The notes below the pieces were generated by a model. It ran no database searches. It saw nothing but the letters and a program-made list of their open reading frames with translations, and had not been told where the DNA came from. The position numbers were made by a program, and so were the translations under genes. From Streptosporangiales bacterium (GTDB lineage: Bacteria; Actinomycetota; Actinomycetes; Streptosporangiales; WHST01), in contig WHTA01000010.1 of the NCBI GenBank assembly GCA_009379825.1, positions 1 to 64,000 on the forward strand: a DNA stretch of 64,000 nt, in the 5' to 3' direction. How positions within the stretch are numbered: the first letter of the stretch is position 1; every line of letters starts with the position of its first letter. Below are positions 8,225 through 16,291 of the stretch, one piece after another.

Positions 8225-9328
8225 GTGACCGTCCACACACTGTCCCGCACCGAGGCACGGCGCATCGCCGTGCACGCCCAGCTGCTGACCAAACAGCGGC
8301 CCACTGCACTGTTCGACGTGGTGCACCACCTGACCCTGCTGCAGCTCGACCCGACCGCCGCCATCGCGCCGAACGCGCACCTGGTGGCGTGGAGCCGGCT
8401 CGGCGCGTCGTACTCGCCGGACGAGCTGGACGCCGCCCTGGCCCACCGGGCACTGCTCGAGCTGCACGCGATGATCCGGCCAAGCCTTGACCTGGCGCTC
8501 TACCGCGCGGAGATGGCCGAGTGGCCCGGGCGCGGCGAGCTGAGCGACTGGCAGCTGAGGCACCGCGACTGGGTACGGGCCAACGACGCGTGCCGCCGCG
8601 ACATCGTGTCGCGGCTGGACGCCGCCGGCCCGCTGCGTTCACGCGAGCTGCCGGACACCTGCGCGGTGCCCTGGGCGTCGACCGGGTGGACCAACAACCG
8701 CAACGTCACCCGGCTGCTCGACTTCATGGTGCAGCGCGGCGAGGTGGCGATCGCCGGGCGCAGGGGCCGCGACCGGCTGTGGGACCTGGCCACCCGGGTG
8801 TACCCGGACGACCCTGTGGTCCCGGCCGACGATGCGCTGCGCGTCCGCAACGAGCGGCGGCTGCGCGCGCTCGGCATCGCCCGCGCCACGGCGCCGGTGA
8901 GCCCGGGCGAACCGAGCGACGTGGGCGAGGCCGGCGAGCCGGCGACGGTCGAGGGGGTGCCGGGCACCTGGCGCGTCGACCCGTCGTACCTGGGCCGGCC
9001 GTTCGCCGGGCGCGCGGCGTTGCTGTCCCCGTTCGACCGGCTGCTGCACGACCGCAGACGCACGGTCGAGCTCTTCGAGTTCGAGTACTACCTGGAGATG
9101 TACAAGCCGGCGGCCAACCGCCGCTGGGGCTACTTCGCGCTGCCGATCCTGTACGGCGACCGGCTGGTCGGCAAGCTCGACGCCACCGCCGACCGCAAGG
9201 CCGGCGTGCTCCAGGTGAACGCCGTGCACGAGGACGCCGCGTTCAGCAAGACCATGACTGCTGCCGTGCGCCGCGAGATCAGCGACCTGGCGCGCTGGCT
9301 CGACCTCGACGTCGCCCTGCCCGGCTGA
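8225..9328 (+). CDS. YcaQ/AlkX-like winged-helix DNA glycosylase family protein
   Basis: A 367-residue member of the HTH_42 (DUF1006) family, whose studied members (AlkZ, E. coli YcaQ/AlkX) are DNA glycosylases that open DNA interstrand crosslinks. The N-terminal winged-helix region contains LLQLDPTAAI; the Q40-x-D42 pair sits where the family catalytic QxQ/QxD motif is expected. Later family blocks are seen: LARALLELHAMIRPSL-like text around residues 78-88, then LLSPFDRLLHDRRRT and the FEYYLEMYKP to WGYFALPIL strand region. A role in crosslink repair or self-protection is inferred, not shown. It probably has a leaderless mRNA. It is convergent with the RiPP-locus methyltransferase. Confidence 0.75.
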   Translation: MTVHTLSRTEARRIAVHAQLLTKQRPTALFDVVHHLTLLQLDPTAAIAPNAHLVAWSRLGASYSPDELDAALAHRALLELHAMIRPSLDLALYRAEMAEWPGRGELSDWQLRHRDWVRANDACRRDIVSRLDAAGPLRSRELPDTCAVPWASTGWTNNRNVTRLLDFMVQRGEVAIAGRRGRDRLWDLATRVYPDDPVVPADDALRVRNERRLRALGIARATAPVSPGEPSDVGEAGEPATVEGVPGTWRVDPSYLGRPFAGRAALLSPFDRLLHDRRRTVELFEFEYYLEMYKPAANRRWGYFALPILYGDRLVGKLDATADRKAGVLQVNAVHEDAAFSKTMTAAVRREISDLARWLDLDVALPG

Positions 9329-9356
9329 CCGGGCCCGTCGGCGCCAACGACTGCGG

Positions 9357-10190
9357 TCAGGCGCGCTTGGCGGCGCGCGCGTAGAGCAGGTCGGCGGTCA
9401 GCCGGTCGACGCGTTCTTCGGTCATCCGCTCGCGCAGGGCCGCGCGCACCCGGCTCGCGGCAATCCGGTCCATCGCGTCGACCAGCAACCGGTAGCCGGA
9501 TCCGAGGATGACGGTCCAGAAGGCGTCCGGGTCCGTCGGACGTGTAACGGTCTCGCGCTCGACGGCCGGGGCCGGCAGGCCGGCTGCGGCGAACACCCCG
9601 GCGAGCTTCTCCGGGCTGTTGATCCGCTCCCACGGGATGCTCGCCGGTCGCAGGTCAGGACGGACCGCGCCGACCGCGTCCAGGTACATGGCGTTGCCGG
9701 GCTCGAGCGCCCGAGCACCCCAGGTGGTCACCGCGAGGGTGCCGCCTGGCCGCACGACGCGCCACAGCTCGGCCACCACCGCCGGCAGCTCGACGGCGAA
9801 GTACAGCCCGAGCACGCAGAGCACCACATCGTAGGTCGCGTCCGGCTGGTCCAACGCCGTCATCTCACCGCGGACGAAGCGCACGTTGGTCAGGCCCTGC
9901 CGTGCGGCCTTCACCCGTGCCCGCGCCAGTGGACCGTCCGCGATGTCGATGCCGACGACGGAGCCGACCGGCGCCACTCGCGCAGCGGCGGGCAACGCCG
10001 ACGCGCCCGTGCCGCAGCAGACGTCCAGTACGCGGTGCCCGGGCGCGACGCCGGCCAGAGCGACGGTCCGCGCGCCGCAGTGGTCCCAGAAGAACAGCTG
10101 CGGGTCGTCGAAGTGCTCCGCCGCGGCGTTGAACGTGGCACGCACCAACCGGGCACGGGTGCCATCACGCACCGCAGGTCCGGTTGCCAT
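9357..10190 (-). CDS. SAM-dependent methyltransferase of the RiPP-like locus
   Basis: A 277-residue class I methyltransferase with motif I VLDVCCGTGASALP, then VVGIDIADG and a VVRPGGTLAVTTWG strand, as in the UbiE/Methyltransf_11 group. It is the last gene of the peptide operon. Its ATG at 10190 lies 2 nt after the stop codon of the small peptide gene at 10193-10435, which argues for translational coupling. By position it is the only visible candidate tailoring enzyme for the peptides; N- or C-terminal or side-chain methylation are all possible. A general small-molecule methyltransferase caught in the operon is the alternative. Confidence 0.8.
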   Translation of the reverse strand: MATGPAVRDGTRARLVRATFNAAAEHFDDPQLFFWDHCGARTVALAGVAPGHRVLDVCCGTGASALPAAARVAPVGSVVGIDIADGPLARARVKAARQGLTNVRFVRGEMTALDQPDATYDVVLCVLGLYFAVELPAVVAELWRVVRPGGTLAVTTWGARALEPGNAMYLDAVGAVRPDLRPASIPWERINSPEKLAGVFAAAGLPAPAVERETVTRPTDPDAFWTVILGSGYRLLVDAMDRIAASRVRAALRERMTEERVDRLTADLLYARAAKRA

Positions 10191-10192
10191 GG

Positions 10193-10435
10193 TCACCCGA
10201 AGCCGAGCCACACGCAGGCTGCCGCGGCAGGTGGACAGCTCCACCCCCGCGTACCCGGGTGACGGAACCAGCTCGGGTCGCCCGGGTGATGGTCACCGTA
10301 GTTGCCGCCGAGCGGCACGACGAGGACCTCGAGGAGTTCGCCGCTGTTCGGGTCGATGATCGGCTTCCGTTCCATGAACTGCTCGTATGTCACCCGGCGG
10401 TCGATCGGCCGCTGCACTGGCAGGTTGAGTCGCAC
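10193..10435 (-). CDS. Small peptide with divergent leader motif (P4)
   Basis: An 80-residue product beginning near LNLPVQRPIDRR, a one-residue-shorter version of the leader motif in the three upstream peptides. It lacks GVEA and continues into a longer acidic/aromatic region (PNSGELLEVLVVPLGGNYG, then HHPGDPSWF) ending with a Cys-Pro-Ala-rich tail and two cysteines. It may be a precursor of a different class, or a small accessory protein that binds the protease or methyltransferase. GTG at 10435 has GGGAG 7 nt upstream; a longer start at 10474 (GTG) is possible. The stop is 2 nt before the methyltransferase start. Confidence 0.55.
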   Translation of the reverse strand: MRLNLPVQRPIDRRVTYEQFMERKPIIDPNSGELLEVLVVPLGGNYGDHHPGDPSWFRHPGTRGWSCPPAAAACVWLGFG

Positions 10436-10539
10436 GTGCGTACTCCCGTCGTCTGCGCGCCGAAGCGCGCTCACGCCATGAACTTGCAGCCGACCGGGCC
10501 GTCAGCTCTGTCGCCGGCGGCCCGGTCAGCACGCCCCGG

Positions 10540-10746
10540 TCAGATACCGAAACCGCCCAGGATCGGCAGCGCTGTCTGGGCGACGGTGCCGACACCGCGG
10601 ACGATGTCGTCGAAGAGGCCGTCGGCCTCGACACCACCACCACTGGCACCACCCGCGCCGGCACGCGTCACCGGCACCGCCTGCGACGGCAGGCTCAGTG
10701 CCGGCGACCGCAGTGCGGCCTTTGTGTGAATCGGCTGGTCGATCAT
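10540..10746 (-). CDS. Putative cyanobactin-like precursor peptide P3
   Basis: A 68-residue peptide. The leader carries LPSQAVPVTR at residues 19-28 and a Gly/Ala linker, then GVEA at 38-41, which resembles cyanobactin recognition sequence II, G(L/V)E(A/P)S. If cleaved after GVEA the core would be 27 residues, starting DGLFDDIVRGVG and ending PILGGFGI. It is hydrophobic and can form an amphipathic helix. GGAG lies 6 nt before the ATG at 10746. It is the third of three tandem peptide genes with the same plan, downstream of a PatA/PatG-type protease. No C-terminal AYDG-like macrocyclisation signal is present. Confidence 0.65.
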   Translation of the reverse strand: MIDQPIHTKAALRSPALSLPSQAVPVTRAGAGGASGGGVEADGLFDDIVRGVGTVAQTALPILGGFGI

Positions 10747-10789
10747 CTCTCACTCCTCACTCGATGAACCTTCGTGCTGGCGTGGTCGT

Positions 10790-10975
10790 TCAGCTGTTCA
10801 GCCACTCCTTGGCGTAGGGCCACACCACTCCACCGGCGCCCTCGAGGACGTCACCGATCGGCAAGCCCCAGAGGTTGGCCTCCACGCCGTTGCCGGTGGC
10901 CGTGGCCGCCGACGGACCGATGCGGTTCACTGGTGCCGCCTGCAGCGGCATGTGCAGGTTCGCTGTGTGCGTCAT
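10790..10975 (-). CDS. Putative cyanobactin-like precursor peptide P2
   Basis: A 61-residue peptide with leader motif MPLQAAPVNR (residues 9-18), an 11-residue linker and GVEA at 30-33. The inferred core of 28 residues runs from NLWGLPIGDVLEG through GGVVWPYAKEWLNS. It has three tryptophans, is acidic in the first half and has a Pro-Tyr near the end. GAGGAG lies about 5 nt before the ATG at 10975. Same orientation and spacing as P1 and P3; function is inferred only from motif sharing and position. Confidence 0.65.
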   Translation of the reverse strand: MTHTANLHMPLQAAPVNRIGPSAATATGNGVEANLWGLPIGDVLEGAGGVVWPYAKEWLNS

Positions 10976-11035
10976 CTCGTCTCCTCGTGGTTGCGTTCCA
11001 CCTGCGGCCGGTCAGCGCCAGGCGTCGGCGGACGC

Positions 11036-11230
11036 CTAGACCGACACCCCGTACTGCGTCGCGTAGCACATCTGCCTGGCCATGCCCCTGAGGTGGCTAC
11101 AGCGCGACTGGGCTGCTTCCACACCACCTTCGGACTCCTGCCACGCCAGGTCGTAGTGATCCCGGTTCACCGGGCGTGCCTGGACCGGCAGCGCGACGGT
11201 CGACCGCCGGGATCGCAGTGGGCTCGACAT
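11036..11230 (-). CDS. Putative cyanobactin-like precursor peptide P1
   Basis: A 64-residue peptide with leader motif LPVQARPVNR (residues 14-23), a 12-residue linker and GVEA at 36-39. The inferred 25-residue core is basic and contains two cysteines (C44 and C55) that could form a disulfide or a thioether-type ring, with the end MCYATQYGVSV. A strong AGGAGGT lies 6 nt before the ATG at 11230. It directly follows the protease gene (30 nt gap), so the two are almost certainly co-transcribed. Confidence 0.7.
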   Translation of the reverse strand: MSSPLRSRRSTVALPVQARPVNRDHYDLAWQESEGGVEAAQSRCSHLRGMARQMCYATQYGVSV

Positions 11231-11260
11231 CGGTTACCTCCTAGGAATCGTGGCCACCGC

Positions 11261-13426
11261 TCAGGTACCGAGGAACCGGTGCGCGGGCGCAAGGCTGACG
11301 GGCAGCTCGTCGCTGACGTCGATGGTGAACAGGTACGAGACCCGGGCGCGTCTCTCGTTCTCCGGGTCGAAGAAGGTCGCCACGACGTCCCAGCAGTCCG
11401 AGTCGACCCGGTCGTAAGGGCTCTTCGCGACGGTGATGGTGTCCAGCGTGTAGAGGCCGACGTTCCTGCCCGGCACGTACCTGCCGGACATCAGGCCTGC
11501 CCTGATCTCGTTGGTGAACATGAACGCGTTGGTGCCCGCGTAGTTCAGCGCACGGTCGGCCGGCGTCTGGCCGAGGTTCCTGAACTGGTAGTACACCTTG
11601 TCCAGGAAGGCCCGGACGTTCTGCCGCAGGATGTCTTCGTCGAGCTCGTCCTCCGTGGTCTTCGCGACATCGGCGGTGACCTGCTCCACGGAGGCTTCCA
11701 CCAACGCCGCTTCGTTCCAGGTGTGGATGCCGCGGCTCTTGACCTCGACGACGGGCACGACCTGTCCGGAGAACAGCCGCACCGTGCGGTTCGTCAGCAC
11801 ACCGGGAACGGACACCCGGGAGATGAAGCCGCCCTCGTCGACCGGGCGTGCCTGCCCGGCGATCGCGTCCCTGAACATCTTGTACACGTGCGACACCGGC
11901 GGGAAGGCGGACAGGTTGGTCAGCATCTCGGCGAGATCCGCCGGCCGGCCGGCCGCCTGCTCGAGGCGATCACTGTCCCAGGTCGGGTCGACGACCGGCT
12001 CGCCCCAGTCCATGCCGACCGGCAGCTCCGCCTCGAGCGCGTAGAGCGGAGTGCGGTCCATGTTGAGGGTCCACGTCAGCTTGTCCGACGCCCACGGATT
12101 CCGCGCCAGGTAGGCACTGAGCTGGTTGGGGTCGTACGGGTTCGCCGCCACCGTGGTGTAGGTCTCGGGCTGCTCGCCGCCCGGCGCGGACACCGCGAAC
12201 GGGTCCATCTGTTGCCGGAAGCTGTCCCTGCGCGCCTCGGTACGGAAGTCGAAGCCGATCGTGCCGATCACGTAGACCAGCGACTTCGCACTCTCCCCGC
12301 CGCACTCGCAGCTGGCGGCCGGGCTCACGCCGGGTGCCGGCCGAGCGGGCGCGGCAGCTGCCGGTACCGCGCTGGCCTGCGCACCTACGGCGGGCTCGAC
12401 CGGCACTTCGGCCGGTGGGGCGCCCTCACACGCCGCCTGTACACCCGCCGGCTGAGCTTCAGGTGCAGCCGGCACCGCCTGCTGTGCCGCGGGCTGCACG
12501 TCCTGCGCTTGCATCGTTGGTGAGTCGGAAGTCGTCACAGCTATGTCCCTTCCCCGAGTGATCAGGGCGTACGCCCTTGCCCCGTTGAGCTTTCCGGCGA
12601 GGTACTTACGGCAGTCGGGTGCGACCACCGGGTCGCATTCGGTAGCGCCGCCGACGATGGCGTCGCGTACCGCCAACGGATCGGGCGCGTGCCCATCGGC
12701 CAACTGGCTCGCCAGCAACAGCGCGGCGACGCCGGACACCACGGGCGTGGCGAAGCTGCTGCCGGTGAGCGCCTGCTCCCCGCCACCGGGCGCCGCGCCC
12801 ACGATGTGCTGGCCAGGGGCGAGCACACCGTTGTTCTGGTACTCCTCGCCCCAGTTGTTCGCCGCGAGCGGCTCGCCGCTCCCGTCCGTCGCACCGACGG
12901 CGACCACCGAGGAGACCGCCGCGGGCACCTGCAGACAGTCGCATCCGTCGTTGCCGACCGCGGCTACGACGAGCACGCCGTTGTCCTCGCACAGTTGTAG
13001 CGCTCGGGCGAGGATGGGGTCCGGCACTCCGCCAGGGGTGCGCTCACCACCGCTGATGTTCACGACGTGGGCGCCCTCTTGCACCGCACGCTCGATGGCT
13101 CGCGCGAGATCGAGCTGCGACACGCGCGTGTCGCTGCCGTCGCGGAACACCGGCAGTAGCAACCCGCGGCAGCGCGGCGCGATACCGACGACGGGCGAAC
13201 CGGGTTGGCCGAAGAGCAAGCTCGTCACGTGCGTACCGTGCAGCGACATCGGGCCGATTCCCGCGGGATCCTGCACGAGGGTCCCGAGCCTGGTCAGATC
13301 CGCCCCGGCGAGACACGGGTGCGCCTGGTCGACGGGACCGTCGAGAACGGCGATGCAGATCGCGGGGTCACCCAGATTCTGGGCCAGTCGCAGTGGCAAC
13401 CCTGGCACGGCCGACCGTACGTCCAC
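11261..13426 (-). CDS. PatA/PatG-family cyanobactin-type maturation protease
   Basis: A 721-residue protein. Residues 1-290 are a subtilisin-like S8 protease with D29 (VLDG), H63 (LHGTHV), oxyanion N159 (AVGND) and S224 (TGSSFATP). An Ala/Pro linker (about 296-371) with a CEC pair at 373-375 leads to a C-terminal region (381-721) starting LVYVIGTIGFDFRTEARRDS, which matches the C-terminal domains of PatG-type proteases. There is no signal peptide, so processing should be cytoplasmic. The likely job is leader cleavage of the peptides encoded next door, perhaps after GVEA. GGAGGT lies 5 nt before the GTG at 13426. Macrocyclase activity is uncertain because the peptides lack an AYDG-like tail. 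Confidence 0.8.
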   Translation of the reverse strand: MDVRSAVPGLPLRLAQNLGDPAICIAVLDGPVDQAHPCLAGADLTRLGTLVQDPAGIGPMSLHGTHVTSLLFGQPGSPVVGIAPRCRGLLLPVFRDGSDTRVSQLDLARAIERAVQEGAHVVNISGGERTPGGVPDPILARALQLCEDNGVLVVAAVGNDGCDCLQVPAAVSSVVAVGATDGSGEPLAANNWGEEYQNNGVLAPGQHIVGAAPGGGEQALTGSSFATPVVSGVAALLLASQLADGHAPDPLAVRDAIVGGATECDPVVAPDCRKYLAGKLNGARAYALITRGRDIAVTTSDSPTMQAQDVQPAAQQAVPAAPEAQPAGVQAACEGAPPAEVPVEPAVGAQASAVPAAAAPARPAPGVSPAASCECGGESAKSLVYVIGTIGFDFRTEARRDSFRQQMDPFAVSAPGGEQPETYTTVAANPYDPNQLSAYLARNPWASDKLTWTLNMDRTPLYALEAELPVGMDWGEPVVDPTWDSDRLEQAAGRPADLAEMLTNLSAFPPVSHVYKMFRDAIAGQARPVDEGGFISRVSVPGVLTNRTVRLFSGQVVPVVEVKSRGIHTWNEAALVEASVEQVTADVAKTTEDELDEDILRQNVRAFLDKVYYQFRNLGQTPADRALNYAGTNAFMFTNEIRAGLMSGRYVPGRNVGLYTLDTITVAKSPYDRVDSDCWDVVATFFDPENERRARVSYLFTIDVSDELPVSLAPAHRFLGT

Positions 13427-13511
13427 AGTCGACCTCCCGTCCGAGGCGGAGGTGCGTCGGCGCCGCTGGTGGGCGCTCGTCTCAGCGTGCCGCGGACGTA
13501 CGGATCGGGCA

Positions 13512-13529
13512 CGAGTGGCGCACTACTCG
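13512..13529 (-). promoter_or_regulatory. LuxR-type operator candidate, site B
   Basis: Read on the minus strand this is CGAGTAGTGCGCCACTCG, an imperfect palindrome with CGAGT/ACTCG ends. Its centre is about 94 nt before the protease start codon. It is one of three copies in the locus. Confidence 0.6.
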
Positions 13530-13601
13530 AATTCGCTGGCTGGTCCCGCAGCATCGCGGGCGGCGACCGCGTGGGACGCGACGATCATCACGGTCGGAGG
13601 C

Positions 13602-13619
13602 GAGTAACCGACTACTCGG
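13602..13619 (-). promoter_or_regulatory. LuxR-type operator candidate, site C
   Basis: On the minus strand CGAGTAGTCGGTTACTCG, with perfect CGAGTA/TACTCG arms. It lies between the regulator stop codon (13636) and the protease gene, about 184 nt before the protease start. Confidence 0.6.
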
Positions 13620-13635
13620 ATCGACGGCGACCGGG

Positions 13636-16251
13636 TCAGCAGTCGAGCACCATGGCAGCGAGATCGGCCCGCCTGGTGACGCCGAGCTTCGCCGACGCCC
13701 GGTAGAGATGGCCTTCGACCGTACGCACCGACACGACCAACCGGTCCGCGATCTCCTTGTTCGTCAGCCCCCGCGCGGCCAGCGTGACGATCTCCCGCTC
13801 CCGCCCCGTCAGGGGGAGCGGGCGTGCGACCGCGACCAGCGCCGGCGTCCTGGCGCCCTCGCAGCTCTGCGCCAGGCGGTACGCCCGCGCCGCCGCCGAC
13901 TGCGCCGCGGCACCTGCTCCGCGACGGCCATACCCGGTCGCGGCCTGCGCGGCGGCGTCGGCAGCCGGCACCAGGTCGCCCATCCGTTCCCACCGCACCG
14001 ACGCCTCGTCGAGAGCCACACCGTCGTCCGCGCCGAGCGCGGCGGCGTGTGCGGCGGCGACCTGCGCCCGCGGGCCGTCGACCGACCTCGTCAACTCGGC
14101 CAGCCGTGCCGCCGGGGTCGGATCGCCGAAGCAGACGGCCGTGTGCAGCGCCAGCACTTCGTGTGCGAGCTGCCCGGCCCGTGCCGCCTCACCGGCTGCG
14201 GTGGTGGCCAGCTCGATCGCCTGCGTGACGGCACCTCCCGCGGCGGCCACCCAGGCGTGGGCCAGCGACAGCTCGGGAGCCAGGAAACCGAACGCGGGAT
14301 GCCGGCCCGCTTGCAACTCCGCCAGCGTCCCCTCGGCCGCGGCCCGGTCGCCCGACATCGCGAACGCCTCGGTCAGGCTGAGCAGGCAACGGAACTCCCA
14401 GCCGGGCACGTCGGCATCGGCCAGGCCGGCCCGCGCCTCCCGCAACCACCTGACCGCCGTCCGCAACCGCCCGCGCGCGAGGGCAGCATGCCCGAGCAGG
14501 GTCACGCCCATCAGGTGCAGGGGGCCGAACACGCTCGCACTCTCCGCCCGGCGGTCGTGCGCGATCCGGTCGAGCTCGTCCAGCCGGCCGGCCAGCCGCA
14601 GCACGATCATGTGCAGGTCGCTCAGCCCGAACCGGAGCACGGCACCGTCGAACGGCCGGGTGCCGGCCGCGTAGCCCCGCGCCGCCGCCGCCTCCACCTC
14701 GTCGCAGCGACCGGTGAGCCCGAGACCGAGGACCAACCCCCACGTCGCGAGCACCACCTGCTCGTCCGGCAGGTCGGCAGCGGCGAGGGCGGCACGCGCG
14801 CACCGCACGGCCTCGTCCGGCCGACCGGCGAAGCCGTGGAACGCGGCACGCATCGCCGTCAGTGCCTGCCGTTGCGCGGCGTCGCTGATCGCCGCGTCGG
14901 CCGCGTCTATGACGGCGACGGCCTCGGCCGGTTTGCGCAACGTCCAGAACAGGTTCCCCGACCGCACGACTGCCACCTGCCGGCGCTGGACGTCTGTACG
15001 AGCGACCTCGCCGAGCTCGGCGAGCTCACTGTCGACCTTGGCGCCGCGGTCGAGCCAGGTGAGCGCGTACGCCAAGGTGAGCCTTGGTTCGAATCCGCCG
15101 CCGGCGGCGATCGCCGCACGGGCGAGTCGTTCCGCAAGTGCGAGGTCGACGAAGCGGATCGCCGACTGCGCCGCGGAGGCCAAGAGCTCGGGATCCGGCC
15201 GCAGGTCGGAGTCGAGGGCGAACACGGCGCGACGCAACCTGTCACTGGCGCGCCGGTCGGCGAACGTCGCCATGGCGGTGGCGATCCGGCCAGCGAGTCG
15301 GCGGGCGCGCAGCCGACCGATCGCCGCGCGCCGCACTTCGCCGAAGAGCGGGTGGGTCAACCTGGCCCGTAACCGCTGGCCGTCGCGCTCGACGGTCAGC
15401 ACACCCGCCGCCTCCGCCGCTTCCACCACCGCGGGGTCGACCAGCTGCAGCAGGAGAGGTACGCCCAGCGGCTCCCCTACGGCCAGCACGTCGACCGCTT
15501 CGCGTACCGGCTCCGACAGAGCGCCCATCCGTGCCTCTATCAGCTCGGCCAACCCGGGCGTGATGGCCGGTTTCCCCGTCCACCGCCAGACGCCGTGGAC
15601 CGAGCTCAACCGGCCGGCCGCCCGCTCACCGTCGACGAGCTGATGGAGGTACAGCACGTTGCCCTGGGTCAGCGCCCACATCCGCGCCGCGCTGATGCTC
15701 TCCACCGGGCCACCGAGCACTGCCTCGAGCAACCTCGTGCTCTCGTCCTCGGACAACGGCTGCAGCTCCAGCCGGTCGAGGTGCCCGTCCTTCCACAACG
15801 CCGTCACCGCATCAGGCGATGTCCCACCGGTCCGCACCGTGACGACGACCGCGGCCGCCCGGCTCACCACCAGCTGGTGGACCAGCAGGGCCGAGAGCTC
15901 GTCGAGCAGGTGCGCGTCGTCGACGCCCACGACCACACCGGCGGTGTCCGGTACGGCGAGCAACCTGTCCCTGGCCGCCTGCAGTGCGCGGGCCGGGCCA
16001 CCGCCGGCGGCTCCCACCCAGGCACCGAACGCACCCATCGGCACCTGACGCGCGGAGAGGGTCGCGGCCACCCACCGGGTGACGTCACCGCGCCGTCCGG
16101 TCGAGGCGAGCGTTTCGCGTGCCAGCCGGGTCTTGCCTACGCCCGCTGCTCCCGCAAGCACAGCGCCTCGTGGTCCGTCGCGCGGGCGTAATGCGTCGTG
16201 CAGAAAACCCAGTTCCTCGGCCCGCCCGACAAGCGGCCACTCGCACCCCAT
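13636..16251 (-). CDS. LuxR family regulator with AAA/STAND ATPase (LAL type)
   Basis: An 871-residue regulator. The N-terminal ATPase has Walker A GAAGVGKT (34-41) and a Walker B-like VVVGVDDAHLLD around residue 110. A long helical repeat middle region (TPR-like, about 300-800) follows, and a C-terminal LuxR HTH (about 812-871, LTGREREIVTLAARGLTNKE then VRTVEGHLYRASAKLGV) ends the protein. Such large LuxR proteins usually activate secondary-metabolite genes. It lies between operator A (upstream, before the small HTH gene) and operators B and C (before the protease operon), so it likely controls both. The ATG at 16251 begins MGCEWPLVGRAEEL, a typical start; no clear Shine-Dalgarno is seen. 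Confidence 0.85.
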   Translation of the reverse strand: MGCEWPLVGRAEELGFLHDALRPRDGPRGAVLAGAAGVGKTRLARETLASTGRRGDVTRWVAATLSARQVPMGAFGAWVGAAGGGPARALQAARDRLLAVPDTAGVVVGVDDAHLLDELSALLVHQLVVSRAAAVVVTVRTGGTSPDAVTALWKDGHLDRLELQPLSEDESTRLLEAVLGGPVESISAARMWALTQGNVLYLHQLVDGERAAGRLSSVHGVWRWTGKPAITPGLAELIEARMGALSEPVREAVDVLAVGEPLGVPLLLQLVDPAVVEAAEAAGVLTVERDGQRLRARLTHPLFGEVRRAAIGRLRARRLAGRIATAMATFADRRASDRLRRAVFALDSDLRPDPELLASAAQSAIRFVDLALAERLARAAIAAGGGFEPRLTLAYALTWLDRGAKVDSELAELGEVARTDVQRRQVAVVRSGNLFWTLRKPAEAVAVIDAADAAISDAAQRQALTAMRAAFHGFAGRPDEAVRCARAALAAADLPDEQVVLATWGLVLGLGLTGRCDEVEAAAARGYAAGTRPFDGAVLRFGLSDLHMIVLRLAGRLDELDRIAHDRRAESASVFGPLHLMGVTLLGHAALARGRLRTAVRWLREARAGLADADVPGWEFRCLLSLTEAFAMSGDRAAAEGTLAELQAGRHPAFGFLAPELSLAHAWVAAAGGAVTQAIELATTAAGEAARAGQLAHEVLALHTAVCFGDPTPAARLAELTRSVDGPRAQVAAAHAAALGADDGVALDEASVRWERMGDLVPAADAAAQAATGYGRRGAGAAAQSAAARAYRLAQSCEGARTPALVAVARPLPLTGREREIVTLAARGLTNKEIADRLVVSVRTVEGHLYRASAKLGVTRRADLAAMVLDC

Positions 16252-16291
16252 GGCCGGATCGTACGAGCCGGTTCATGAACATTTCGGTGGT

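Noticed and set aside
10193-13426. Macrocyclised cyanobactin products
   Set aside because: None of the peptides has the AYDG-like recognition sequence III or repeated core cassettes, so PatG-type macrocyclisation is not supported.
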